64,000 nucleotides of DNA, taken from Hoeflea prorocentri (GTDB taxonomy: Bacteria > Pseudomonadota > Alphaproteobacteria > Rhizobiales > Rhizobiaceae). Below are positions 46,325 through 56,447 of the stretch, one piece after another. The notes below the pieces were generated by a model. That model made no database searches and had not been told where the DNA came from. It saw only the letters and a list, made by a program, of their open reading frames with translations. The stretch covers positions 1,612,001-1,676,000 of the forward strand of contig NZ_JAPJZI010000001.1 in assembly GCF_027944115.1 (NCBI RefSeq). Reading direction: 5' to 3'. Made by a program: the position numbers and the translations under genes. Position 1 is the stretch's first letter, and every line of letters begins with the position of its first letter.

Positions 46325-47413
46325 TCAATCGCGCAAAACCTCAGTTTCGAACCGTCCCGGCAGGCTCACTTCGAGCAACTGCAGATCGGTCGTCGCGCCC
46401 CTGTATCGTGTCGCCATATCAGGCGGGATGACAAAGGCATCACCGGCAGACAGGCGGAACGGGTCTTTTCCTTCGCCTTCAAGCGTCATTTCGCCTGCCA
46501 GCACAAAGTTGAACAGAATATCGCAATCGTGGCTAGTCCAGGGGGCGTCCTCTTGGGTCGGCCGTGCGACCATGACCGAGGCTACTCCCTTTGTGTTTTC
46601 GCAGATTGTGGTGTCGCGCGCCTCAAAACCGGGAATACGGAACGGTTCAAACACGCCGTCCTTTGCGAGGCTGTGCACGAATTTCTGGCCCTGCCATTCG
46701 CGATCAGGCCGCTCATTCGGTGTCGGCAGGGTCATCTGATGATCGATTTCGGTGATGTGTTCGGCTGGAACGCCGATTTCTATCACTTCAATGCCGTCGG
46801 CGGCATGCATGACGCGATGCCGGATCTCCGGCGGCTGAATGAAACAGTCGCCGGCGGTTAGCCGGCGCATGCCGCCCTGATCCTCATAAAGAACATCGAC
46901 CCAGCCACGCACACAAAAGATGAGCTGGAATCCAACCTTGTGGAAATGAACCATGTCGGGCACCGGGCCATCCGGCACCCGAATGTGGGAGGCAATCATT
47001 GCACCGCCCAGGCGCGTAGGCACAAGGTCCCTGTAGGCCATGCCGGCGCGACCGATAACCCAGGGAGCCTGGTCAGCCAGCCTGCGCACAACGAAGGCGT
47101 GTTCGGTTTTCGGCAGGACCAATGGCGGTTTCAATTCGTCGATCTCGACCCGGGTTCCGTTCGGCGCGATCAGTACACGTTCACCGTCGGCAAATTCTTC
47201 CGGAGCCTCGGTTAGAATCCGAAGTGTTCCAGGCCCTTCAGGCGCTCCCTTTTCCACCCGGAGCCGAAGGCCGTGACCTGAAAACACTGCAATTTCCGGG
47301 TTGTCCGCCGGATAGATCATGTCGAGGCGCATCTTCAGCGTCTTGGTGAAGAACGGTAGGTCCTTGCTGAGGTCCTGGGTTGGCAATCTGATTTCTGCAC
47401 GGGTTTCGGTCAT
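46325..47413 (-). CDS. VOC-bicupin fusion protein, probable dioxygenase or isomerase
   Basis: The 362-residue protein appears to have an N-terminal VOC/glyoxalase-like module (about 1-85, EIRLPTQDLSKDLPFFTKTL), followed by two cupins. In the first cupin the metal ligands look intact: HFH, Gln in place of the usual Glu (HKVGFQ), and His in IQPPEIRHRV. The second cupin (LAGEMTLEGEG, FVIPPDMATRY) lacks the His pair, so it is probably structural. Bicupins include ring-cleaving dioxygenases such as gentisate dioxygenase. Activity is inferred. It sits between the GntR gene and the transporter. Confidence 0.75.
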   Translation of the reverse strand: MTETRAEIRLPTQDLSKDLPFFTKTLKMRLDMIYPADNPEIAVFSGHGLRLRVEKGAPEGPGTLRILTEAPEEFADGERVLIAPNGTRVEIDELKPPLVLPKTEHAFVVRRLADQAPWVIGRAGMAYRDLVPTRLGGAMIASHIRVPDGPVPDMVHFHKVGFQLIFCVRGWVDVLYEDQGGMRRLTAGDCFIQPPEIRHRVMHAADGIEVIEIGVPAEHITEIDHQMTLPTPNERPDREWQGQKFVHSLAKDGVFEPFRIPGFEARDTTICENTKGVASVMVARPTQEDAPWTSHDCDILFNFVLAGEMTLEGEGKDPFRLSAGDAFVIPPDMATRYRGATTDLQLLEVSLPGRFETEVLRD

Positions 47414-47423
47414 GCCTGATCCA

Positions 47424-48131
47424 CTATCCTGCTTTGGCCGGCGGTCTTTGCCGGTCTATCTTCATTTCGGCATGAGCGGCCAGATAGGCTGCTTTCCCGT
47501 CAAAAACGAAACGCATGATCCGGTCAGCGGCCCCGACCGCGTCTCGGGCAAGAAAAGCTTCGAAGAGGCGGGTGTTGCCTTCGACAATCAACATATGATT
47601 TGCCGGATCCGCGAAGGTCATCAAACGTACTGCCTGGACCTGTGTCATGTAGCGGTGCAATGCGCCGCGCAGCGATGAGTTCGAAACGGCCGCAATCCAT
47701 CCGTTCCTGAAGATTTCACAGGCTCGAAAGAATCGTTCCTGGTCGCCTGCGGCCATTGCCGCCCCCGCATTGCCCAGGGATTGCTCAAGAGTTTCGAGGT
47801 CCTCATCTGACAGGTTTTGCGCCGCCAGGGCTGCGGCCCGCGGTTCAAGCAGTTGTCGAAGTTCGAAGATTTCGAGAATTTCGACATGATCAAGCCGTGG
47901 CAGCACAAAACCGCGTGTTGTCGGCTCCAGATAACCCTCATGGGCCAACCGCATGAGGGCATCTCGCGCAGGCATGCGCGATACTCCAAATTCCATAGCA
48001 ATGGCGGTGTCGACCAGACGGTCCTGAGGGCTTATCTCGCCTCTTTGAATGCGTCCGACCAGGACGTCGTGAATATGAACACTGGTGCTTTGCCCGGCAG
48101 AATGAACTGAAGAGGATTTTACAACAGTCAT
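47424..48131 (-). CDS. GntR family regulator with FCD domain
   Basis: The 235-residue regulator has an N-terminal winged helix (RIQRGEISPQDRLVDTAIAMEFGVSRMPARDALMRLAHEGYLE) and a C-terminal FCD helical domain. FCD domains usually carry three His that hold a metal. Here the positions read FFRACE, VEGNTR and MRFVFD, with no His, so effector binding is probably metal-free. The ATG at 48131 follows AGGTGA. It is the first gene of the minus-strand run. Two GTATAC sites upstream are probable operators. The final ten bases before the cupin start make the two genes contiguous. Confidence 0.9.
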   Translation of the reverse strand: MTVVKSSSVHSAGQSTSVHIHDVLVGRIQRGEISPQDRLVDTAIAMEFGVSRMPARDALMRLAHEGYLEPTTRGFVLPRLDHVEILEIFELRQLLEPRAAALAAQNLSDEDLETLEQSLGNAGAAMAAGDQERFFRACEIFRNGWIAAVSNSSLRGALHRYMTQVQAVRLMTFADPANHMLIVEGNTRLFEAFLARDAVGAADRIMRFVFDGKAAYLAAHAEMKIDRQRPPAKAG

Positions 48132-48170
48132 TTCACCTGTCCCCTGACACTGTGGCAATCCGGCGCAAAA

Positions 48171-48181
48171 CTGTATACGAA
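48171..48181. promoter_or_regulatory. GntR-type operator copy 1 (CTGTATACGAA)
   Basis: The GTATAC core (48173-48178) lies 42 bases upstream of the GntR start. GTATAC palindromes flanked by T and A are typical FCD-GntR binding sites. The same 11-base sequence recurs at 48268. Confidence 0.55.
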
Positions 48182-48267
48182 ACTTTGGCAGCAGTTCTCT
48201 TAAACAATATGCCAAAGCGCAAATACCGGCGGAAACGCATTCCTTTAAGCTTGAACTATTTCAAAAG

Positions 48268-48278
48268 CTGTATACGAA
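48268..48278. promoter_or_regulatory. GntR-type operator copy 2 (CTGTATACGAA)
   Basis: This is an exact second copy of the 11-base site, 97 bases from the first, 87 bases before the PLP-enzyme start. Two copies in one 233-base divergent region suggest a single regulator controls both sides, possibly by looping. Confidence 0.55.
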
Positions 48279-48364
48279 TTGGGGCCAATGGGTCAATACC
48301 GGTGACCATCCTGAAGGCAGTTGACTGTGATCAGGCCCCGGGTTGCCGTGCCAGGGAGAAGAGC

Positions 48365-49522
48365 ATGACTGAAAGAAGGGAAGGCTATTTTCTCTATCAT
48401 TCCATTGGCCAGTATCCCGACAAAGAAAGGCAACTCGGCGTGGCCATGGAGGAGCTTGCCAGCGTCTGGAGTGCGTCCGATGATCAGCAATGGTCCTATC
48501 TGCTCGGCAAGCGCGGCGAGTTCATCGACCTTTGGCGTGAGTTGATTGGCGCACCTGCAGGTTCGACCACGACCTGCGAGAATGTGACGCAAGGTGTGCA
48601 CATGCTCATGGCAGCGCTTCCGGCCGATACCTTGCGGGGCCGGAAGGTTTTGGTCGCGGCGGACTGTTTTCCGTCCAATCATTTCCTTTTGACAAGGTTG
48701 CAGGAGCGTCTTGGGTTCAAACTGCAGACAGTGCGAGCGAGGCAGGGTGCGCATTGGGTTTCAGATGAGGACATGATTGCCGAGTGGGACCGGGATGTCG
48801 CTCTTACCCTTATCACATGGGTGAGCTCAACGTCTTCGCACCGCGTTGACCTTGCGAACCTTGTTGCCCATGGACGTGAAATGGGGAGCCTCATTGGTGT
48901 AGATATCACTCAGGCTTCCGGCCTCCTGCCATTTTCGGTCGATTCGCCGCAGATTGATTTTGCCGTTTCAACAAGCCTGAAATGGATGTGCGGGACGCCC
49001 GGCGCGGGGATGCTCTATGTGAACCCGCAGCTGATTTCGGATTGCCGGCCCGAACTTTGTGGATGGTTCAGTCAGGATAATCCGTTCAACTGGGATATCG
49101 ACACATTCGAATATGCGCCGGATATTCGCCGTTTCGACAACGGGACGCCTGCCATCCTGCCCGCCGCTGCAACGGTTCCGGCCTTGAGATGGCATGCGGG
49201 CATCGATCGGGATGCTCTCGTCAGACACAACCGTTTGCTAGGTGGCATACTCATAGAGGCTGCAGACAATCTGGGCCTCACCTTGCTGACACCGCGTAAG
49301 GAGAAGGCAAGGGGCGGTAGCCTCATGTTCGAAACGGGTTCGACGGAAAGGGCGAAAGCTATTCTTGCGAGTCTGAACCATGCAGGGTTTTCAGCTGATA
49401 GCCGAGGTTCGACACTGCGGTTATCGCCGGGGGTTCAAACCTCGGAAGATGCGACGCGTGAACTTGTCGAGGTCCTTGAAAAGTCATTTCATGCAGTCAA
49501 CAAAGGCTCAGGCAGGCATTAA
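48365..49522 (+). CDS. Kynureninase-like PLP-dependent enzyme (class V fold)
   Basis: The 385-residue fold type I enzyme belongs to the class V aminotransferase family. The cofactor lysine lies in STSLKWMCGTPGAGMLYV, which aligns with the kynureninase SYKYLN.GPG segment. The C-terminal part TPRKEKARGG, then ADSRGSTLRLSP, follows the kynureninase pattern. Kynureninase hydrolyses kynurenine to anthranilate and alanine. The residues flanking Lys differ, so the substrate is probably related but not identical. The ATG at 48365 was chosen; the frame extends upstream to 48152 across the operators, which argues against that extension. Confidence 0.82.
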   Translation: MTERREGYFLYHSIGQYPDKERQLGVAMEELASVWSASDDQQWSYLLGKRGEFIDLWRELIGAPAGSTTTCENVTQGVHMLMAALPADTLRGRKVLVAADCFPSNHFLLTRLQERLGFKLQTVRARQGAHWVSDEDMIAEWDRDVALTLITWVSSTSSHRVDLANLVAHGREMGSLIGVDITQASGLLPFSVDSPQIDFAVSTSLKWMCGTPGAGMLYVNPQLISDCRPELCGWFSQDNPFNWDIDTFEYAPDIRRFDNGTPAILPAAATVPALRWHAGIDRDALVRHNRLLGGILIEAADNLGLTLLTPRKEKARGGSLMFETGSTERAKAILASLNHAGFSADSRGSTLRLSPGVQTSEDATRELVEVLEKSFHAVNKGSGRH

Positions 49523-49709
49523 TTGTGCCTTGGCCGCCGCGCCGGACTATCCGTACCCCATTGTAACACGGCACGCGGAATTCGGGATCGGATTGTCGTT
49601 CAATTGTTTTTTGGAAGCCCCATGCTTCAATTTGGCCTCATCTCGCTCTAGATTTGAGAAAGCGAGAGCACGTGGCATCGCCGCGGCTATCAATTCCAGG
49701 GAGTAGACG

Positions 49710-50456
49710 ATGTCGGGGCGCGACATAACGAGCGGCAAGGGGTCGAAATCGGTTGTGCCCGATAAGCAGGCGCAATCGTCCCAGGGCGATATTGCGCATT
49801 TTCTGGATGCGGCGCGTTCGATTGCACGGCCCGCCGGCGGCGAAAGCGGCAGGCTGATCTTTGCGCTGGACGCGACGATGAGCCGCCAGCCAACCTGGGA
49901 TGCGGCGTGTATGCTGCAAAGCGAGATGTTCAATGCCGTTGGCCGCGCGGGGGGGCTGAATGTGCAACTTGTCTATTTTCGCGGCTTCGGAGAATGCCGG
50001 GCATCGAAATGGGTCGCAGATACAACGCAATTGCGCGACCTCATGGTGCGTATCGATTGTCGGGGCGGACATACGCAGATTGCCAAGATCCTCAAGCATG
50101 CCCGTGATGAAACTGTGCGAAAACCGGTGAGCGCGCTGGTCTTCATCGGCGACGCGATGGAAGAGAACATCGACCGGCTTTGCCAACTCGCCGGTGAACT
50201 GGGGATGCGGAAAGTGCCATGCTTTATGTTTCAAGAGGGCGGTGATGTCGCCGCCAACACGGCGTTTCGGGAAATCGCCAGGCTTTCGGGCGGCGCGTAT
50301 TTGAGGTTTGACGGGGGTGCGGCCAACGCTCTTCTCAATCTTCTCAAAGCTGTTGCTGTTTATGCGTCGGGCGGGGTCACCGCATTGGAAAAGGACAAGA
50401 GCCGGGAATCCCGGTTGCTGCTCGAACAGCTTTCCGGAGGGAAGGGCGGCAGTTAG
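49710..50456 (+). CDS. VWA domain protein
   Basis: The 248-residue protein has a von Willebrand factor A domain. RLIFALDATMSRQPTWD provides a MIDAS variant (DATMS in place of DxSxS). The domain also has the conserved RIDCRGGHTQIAKIL, and ALVFIGDAMEE supplies the later Asp. VWA domains bind a divalent metal and mediate protein interaction. No signal peptide is visible, so it is probably cytoplasmic. The stop codon is directly followed by the GTG of the J-domain gene, so the two are translationally coupled. Ribosome site CAGGGAG. Confidence 0.85.
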   Translation: MSGRDITSGKGSKSVVPDKQAQSSQGDIAHFLDAARSIARPAGGESGRLIFALDATMSRQPTWDAACMLQSEMFNAVGRAGGLNVQLVYFRGFGECRASKWVADTTQLRDLMVRIDCRGGHTQIAKILKHARDETVRKPVSALVFIGDAMEENIDRLCQLAGELGMRKVPCFMFQEGGDVAANTAFREIARLSGGAYLRFDGGAANALLNLLKAVAVYASGGVTALEKDKSRESRLLLEQLSGGKGGS

Positions 50457-51149
50457 GTGACATTCTTCTTCTATATCGCACTGGCCACCCTGTTTCTGGG
50501 GGGATTGGCCGCATTGTTCCTGCGCATGGATCCGCATCGCCTCGCAACGGTGTTGCGCTATTTCGTGCCCGTGCTGCTCACCGTATTCGGTGTCGTGTTT
50601 ACGCTGCTTGGCCGTACCGGCATTTCGCTGGGTCTGTTCGGCCTTGCCGCTGCTCTCTTTGGCCGGGCGCGGGCAAAGTCACGCAGCACGCCGAGCGCCA
50701 AACAGACATCGCGGGTGCGCACGGCCGCCCTGGAGATGGAACTTGATCTCGATAGCGGCAATATGAACGGATTGGTGCTGGCGGGACAGTTTGAAGGCCG
50801 CGAGCTCGACGCACTCAGCGAAGAGGAACTGTTTTCGCTGCATCTGGAGCTTCGCGGCGACCCTGAAAGCGTTCAGGTTCTAGAAGCTTATCTTGACCGA
50901 CGGGCTCCCGCCTGGAGAGACAGCTTTGATGCGGACCCGAACGACGGGCTGGGTGCTGCGCCAGCTTCTGGCTCCATGACTGAGGAGGAAGCGTACGAGA
51001 TCCTTGGTCTTGCCGCTGGTGCGACCGAGGCGGAGATCCGCGAGGCGCATCGCCGCCTGATGAAACGCATGCATCCCGATGCTGGCGGATCTGTTTTTCT
51101 GGCGGCCCGGATCAATGAGGCCAAGGAAGTGCTCCTGCGTCGACATTAG
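50457..51149 (+). CDS. Membrane-anchored J-domain protein
   Basis: The 230-residue protein has two N-terminal membrane helices (FFFYIALATLFLGGLAALFL and VPVLLTVFGVVFTLLG). A cytoplasmic linker follows, then a C-terminal J-domain (about residues 175-230, EEEAYEILGLAAGATEAEIREAHRRLMKRMHPD). The HPD motif that stimulates Hsp70 ATPase is intact. C-terminal J-domains on a membrane anchor resemble DjlA/TIM14-type co-chaperones. GTG start, zero spacing after the VWA gene. Confidence 0.88.
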   Translation: MTFFFYIALATLFLGGLAALFLRMDPHRLATVLRYFVPVLLTVFGVVFTLLGRTGISLGLFGLAAALFGRARAKSRSTPSAKQTSRVRTAALEMELDLDSGNMNGLVLAGQFEGRELDALSEEELFSLHLELRGDPESVQVLEAYLDRRAPAWRDSFDADPNDGLGAAPASGSMTEEEAYEILGLAAGATEAEIREAHRRLMKRMHPDAGGSVFLAARINEAKEVLLRRH

Positions 51150-51217
51150 ATTTCCCCAATACACAATACAAACTCGAGGATGCGGCAGTGTCAGAGCCGC
51201 GACTGATTAACGACTGG

Positions 51218-52633
51218 CTACTGTTCGGTTGCCCAGCAGCCATAACCTTTTCTTTTTAGTGCCTTACACGCTTTCCATGCGTGTGACTTGCCATCAAAGC
51301 CGGCAAAACGGGCCCTATGCAGCTGTTCGCCATCACGGTGAGTGATCACCGTGAAGGGTTGGGCCTTGGCGACCATTCCGCCGGTCTTCGACTGGGCTTC
51401 GGCCAGAAGCTGCTCTGCGTCCTGACGGGTCGCGGCCGCGCCAATTTGAACCACCCAGCCAGACGGCTGGCCGGTGCTTGCCGTGGTGACGCCGTCAACC
51501 GAACCGCTTTGCTTGCTGCCCTGCTCAACGACCGCTACCGTGTTCGCAGGACGCGGCATCGGTGCGACGACTGCCTTTTGCTTTTTCAGCGTGTCGATAA
51601 GCGCCTCGCGTCCCACGACAGGTCGGTCAAGCGGAATCGGAAAGGTCTTTGCCTTTTCCGGCTTCGCATAGGCCATCGCGACCCGGACTTCGGTGACGTC
51701 GCGGAATTTCGGCACAGGACCGGTCTTTGGAAGCGCGATCTGAGTGTCGGGGCTAACCCGAGCGACAAGATTGCCGCCGCCCCGCTTGGAGGCTTTCGGC
51801 AGGGTGCGCGCGATCAGCTTTTTCATGTGGGCATTTCGGCTGGCGCCGCTTTTGCCGCCCATGACAACCGCAACGATGCTGCGTCCGTCCTTGCGAACGG
51901 AGCTGACCAGGTTGAAACCGGAAGCGCGTGTGTATCCGGTCTTGATGCCGTCAACACCGGTGACGGTTCCCAGAAGACGGTTATGATTGCCAAACCGGGT
52001 CTTGCCGTATTTGAAAGAGCGCGTTGAGAAGTAGTGGTAGTGGTGCGGAAAGTGTTCTCTCAAAGCGAGGCCGAGACGGGCCATATCGCGCGCCGTTGTT
52101 TTCTGACGTGAATTCGGCAGGCCATGGGCATTTCTGAAGGTGGTCTTCTTCATGCCGAGCGCGCGTGCTTTGGCGGTCATTCTTCTGGCGAATTCACTTT
52201 CAGAGCCGCTAAGATGTTCCGCAACGGCGGTGGATGCGTCATTTGCCGATTTGGTGACAAGCGCGTAGATCGCCTGCTCGACCGAAATGGTCTGTCCGGC
52301 GCGCAAGCCAAGCTTTGATGGCGGCTCGGAGGCCGCATGTTTCGAAACACGGATGCGCGTCTTCTTGCTGATACGCCCGCTGTCAATGGCTTCGAACACC
52401 ATGTAGAGCGTCATCATCTTGGTCAGAGACGCCGGGTAGCGCAGCGAATTCCCACTGGAGGAATAAAGCGTCTTTCCGGTTTTCGCGTCGATGACAAAGC
52501 CGGCATATTTCGAATTCGCTGCCGCAAACCCGGTCGCCAGGGTAAGGCACATAACCGTTGCCGCAACCAGCTTCAGAAGCTTCAAAACCGTATTCTTGAA
52601 ATGAGCGGAACCTATGCCGCCGGGGAGAGCCAT
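51218..52633 (-). CDS. D-alanyl-D-alanine carboxypeptidase with SPOR domain
   Basis: The 471-residue penicillin-binding protein has a probable signal peptide. The S11 peptidase domain has SxxK at 69-72 (SLTK), SxN at 129-131 (SAN) and KTG at 231-233. A long linker is followed by a C-terminal SPOR domain (WVVQIGAAATRQDAEQLLAEA), which binds denuded glycan at the division septum. This architecture is typical of rhizobial DacF/DacA-like carboxypeptidases that trim pentapeptides. The ATG at 52633 gives a good signal peptide. Its ribosome site is weak. A GTG two codons upstream is possible. Confidence 0.92.
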   Translation of the reverse strand: MALPGGIGSAHFKNTVLKLLKLVAATVMCLTLATGFAAANSKYAGFVIDAKTGKTLYSSSGNSLRYPASLTKMMTLYMVFEAIDSGRISKKTRIRVSKHAASEPPSKLGLRAGQTISVEQAIYALVTKSANDASTAVAEHLSGSESEFARRMTAKARALGMKKTTFRNAHGLPNSRQKTTARDMARLGLALREHFPHHYHYFSTRSFKYGKTRFGNHNRLLGTVTGVDGIKTGYTRASGFNLVSSVRKDGRSIVAVVMGGKSGASRNAHMKKLIARTLPKASKRGGGNLVARVSPDTQIALPKTGPVPKFRDVTEVRVAMAYAKPEKAKTFPIPLDRPVVGREALIDTLKKQKAVVAPMPRPANTVAVVEQGSKQSGSVDGVTTASTGQPSGWVVQIGAAATRQDAEQLLAEAQSKTGGMVAKAQPFTVITHRDGEQLHRARFAGFDGKSHAWKACKALKRKGYGCWATEQ

Positions 52634-52807
52634 GTACACTTTACAAGTCCAATCACAACCACGCGCAACTACTGTGCAGGGATCACTGACCCCCAATTTT
52701 GCAAAAGTGTAGGCAAACTGCGTTACCAATCCGTTTATGGTTTCCAGGTTCTTTCAGGAATCTTTCCGCATGGTTGATATCAATGATGGTGCGGCGCACA
52801 AGATTGA

Positions 52808-52836
52808 TTGACTTTCTGCTGCGCTGCACATAAAAT
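52808..52836 (+). promoter_or_regulatory. Phasin promoter TTGACT-N17-TAAAAT with TGC-rich operator
   Basis: The -35 TTGACT (52808-52813) and -10 TAAAAT (52831-52836) are at the ideal 17 bases. Inside the spacer, TGCTGCGCTGCA (52817-52828) is a quasi-palindrome of the form TGCnGCGCnGCA. PhaR-type repressors of phasin genes bind TGC-rich sites, so PhaR/AniA control is likely. It lies 75-103 bases before the phasin start. Confidence 0.6.
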
Positions 52837-52910
52837 TTGTAGGCAGAGCGGGATATAGCCCGGTCAAGCGAATGCGTTTAGTCCTCCATACCCAACGACA
52901 GGATATCCAG

Positions 52911-53267
52911 ATGTTTTCTTTTGAAGACGCCAACAAATATGGCAAGGATGCCATGGAAAACATGCTCAAGAGCTATTCCGCCATGGCGCAGGGCATGCAG
53001 ACCCTCACAACCGAAGCAACCGACTACTCGAAAAAGTCCTATGAGGACAATGCGGCAGTCGTCGAGCAACTCTTCGGTGCCAAGACCTTGGAAAAGGCTT
53101 TCGAAATTCAGAGCGACCATGCAAAGTCGAGCTATGAAGGCTTTGTCGCTCAAGCAACCAAGATGAGTGAAATCTACGCCGACCTGGCACGCAAGGCCTA
53201 TGAGCCTTACGAAGCCGCAGTTGCCACTCCGGCACCGGCAGCCAAGAAGGCTTCCAACGCCGACTGA
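52911..53267 (+). CDS. phaP: Phasin (PHA granule-associated protein)
   Basis: The 118-residue protein is a short helical phasin. Features are MFSFEDANKYGKDAMENMLKS, SKKSYEDNAAVVEQLFGAKTLEKAFEIQSDHAKSSYEGFVAQATKMSEIY and an Ala/Pro-rich C-terminus. Phasins coat polyhydroxyalkanoate granules and control their size. The ATG at 52911 follows AGGA. It has its own promoter and a strong terminator. phaC is on the opposite side of the window. Confidence 0.92.
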   Translation: MFSFEDANKYGKDAMENMLKSYSAMAQGMQTLTTEATDYSKKSYEDNAAVVEQLFGAKTLEKAFEIQSDHAKSSYEGFVAQATKMSEIYADLARKAYEPYEAAVATPAPAAKKASNAD

Positions 53268-53289
53268 GCGGATTTAAAGCCTTGATTTG

Positions 53290-53321
53290 AAACCCGGCAG
53301 CCAGCGGCGGCCGGGTTTTTT
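53290..53321 (+). terminator. Rho-independent terminator after phasin gene
   Basis: AACCCGGC (53291-53298) pairs with GCCGGGTT (53310-53317) and is followed by a T run. It lies about 25 bases after the phasin stop. Confidence 0.88.
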
Positions 53322-53579
53322 GTTGTTTGAGGCCGGTTCCAATCCCTGTTTGTTTTGATTACCCCCTGTGCTGTGGCGAAAGAATGCCTATTTAAGGATA
53401 AAGACGCCTTCCGCAGCATGGCCCCGTCCGGGGCCGGACTTAGCAAAAAAGGAATAGAGCAAGCCTGGGTCGAATGCTTCAATCTGTGCCGTACTTGTTC
53501 TAGATTAGAGTAGACTGGAAAACAGACCGGGACTGTATCAAAATCGGTATGAAATACGGTGAATCAGGAAAAGGGTGAA
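53322..53579 (+). other. Non-coding region before clpS
   Basis: Together with the terminator just before it, this makes the 312-base gap between phasin and clpS. It holds a GGCCCC-GTCC-GGGGCC hairpin (53420-53435) followed by GGACTTAGCAAAAAAGG. I found no convincing open reading frame and no clear -35/-10 pair. The clpS promoter is presumably within the last 100 bases. Confidence 0.5.
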
Positions 53580-53945
53580 ATGGCATTGAAGCCTTTGTGG
53601 GCAACGATGAGCGGCGAGGACGACGACGATGATGATGGCAAGGGATCCGGCAACGGCATCTCGGTCATCACGCGTACGCAAAAGAAGCTGAAGAAGCCGA
53701 GCCTTTACCGGGTGCTGCTTCTGAACGACGATTACACTCCGATGGAGTTTGTCGTGCATGTTCTGGAGCGGTTCTTTCAAAAGGATCGGGAGGCGGCAAC
53801 GCGCATAATGCTGCATGTTCACAATCACGGTGTGGGCGAGTGTGGGGTCTTTACTTATGAGGTTGCGGAAACCAAAGTCACACAAGTGATGGATTTTTCG
53901 CGCCAAAACCAGCACCCGCTTCAATGCGTGATGGAAAAGAAATGA
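53580..53945 (+). CDS. clpS: ClpA adaptor protein ClpS
   Basis: ClpS delivers N-degron substrates to ClpAP. The 121-residue protein has the conserved core [20 protein letters not shown] (substrate pocket) and [22 protein letters not shown]. An acidic, disordered N-terminal leader of about 20 residues contains a run of six Asp. The ATG at 53580 follows AAGGGTGA. It is ten bases before clpA. Confidence 0.95.
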   Translation: MALKPLWATMSGEDDDDDDGKGSGNGISVITRTQKKLKKPSLYRVLLLNDDYTPMEFVVHVLERFFQKDREAATRIMLHVHNHGVGECGVFTYEVAETKVTQVMDFSRQNQHPLQCVMEKK

Positions 53946-53955
53946 GGATATAGTC

Positions 53956-56445
<2,490 letters not shown>

Positions 56446-56447
56446 CG

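Noticed and set aside
48152-48364. Upstream extension of the PLP enzyme frame to 48152
   Set aside because: It crosses both GTATAC sites and reads as low-quality coding sequence. The ATG at 48365 fits the family start.
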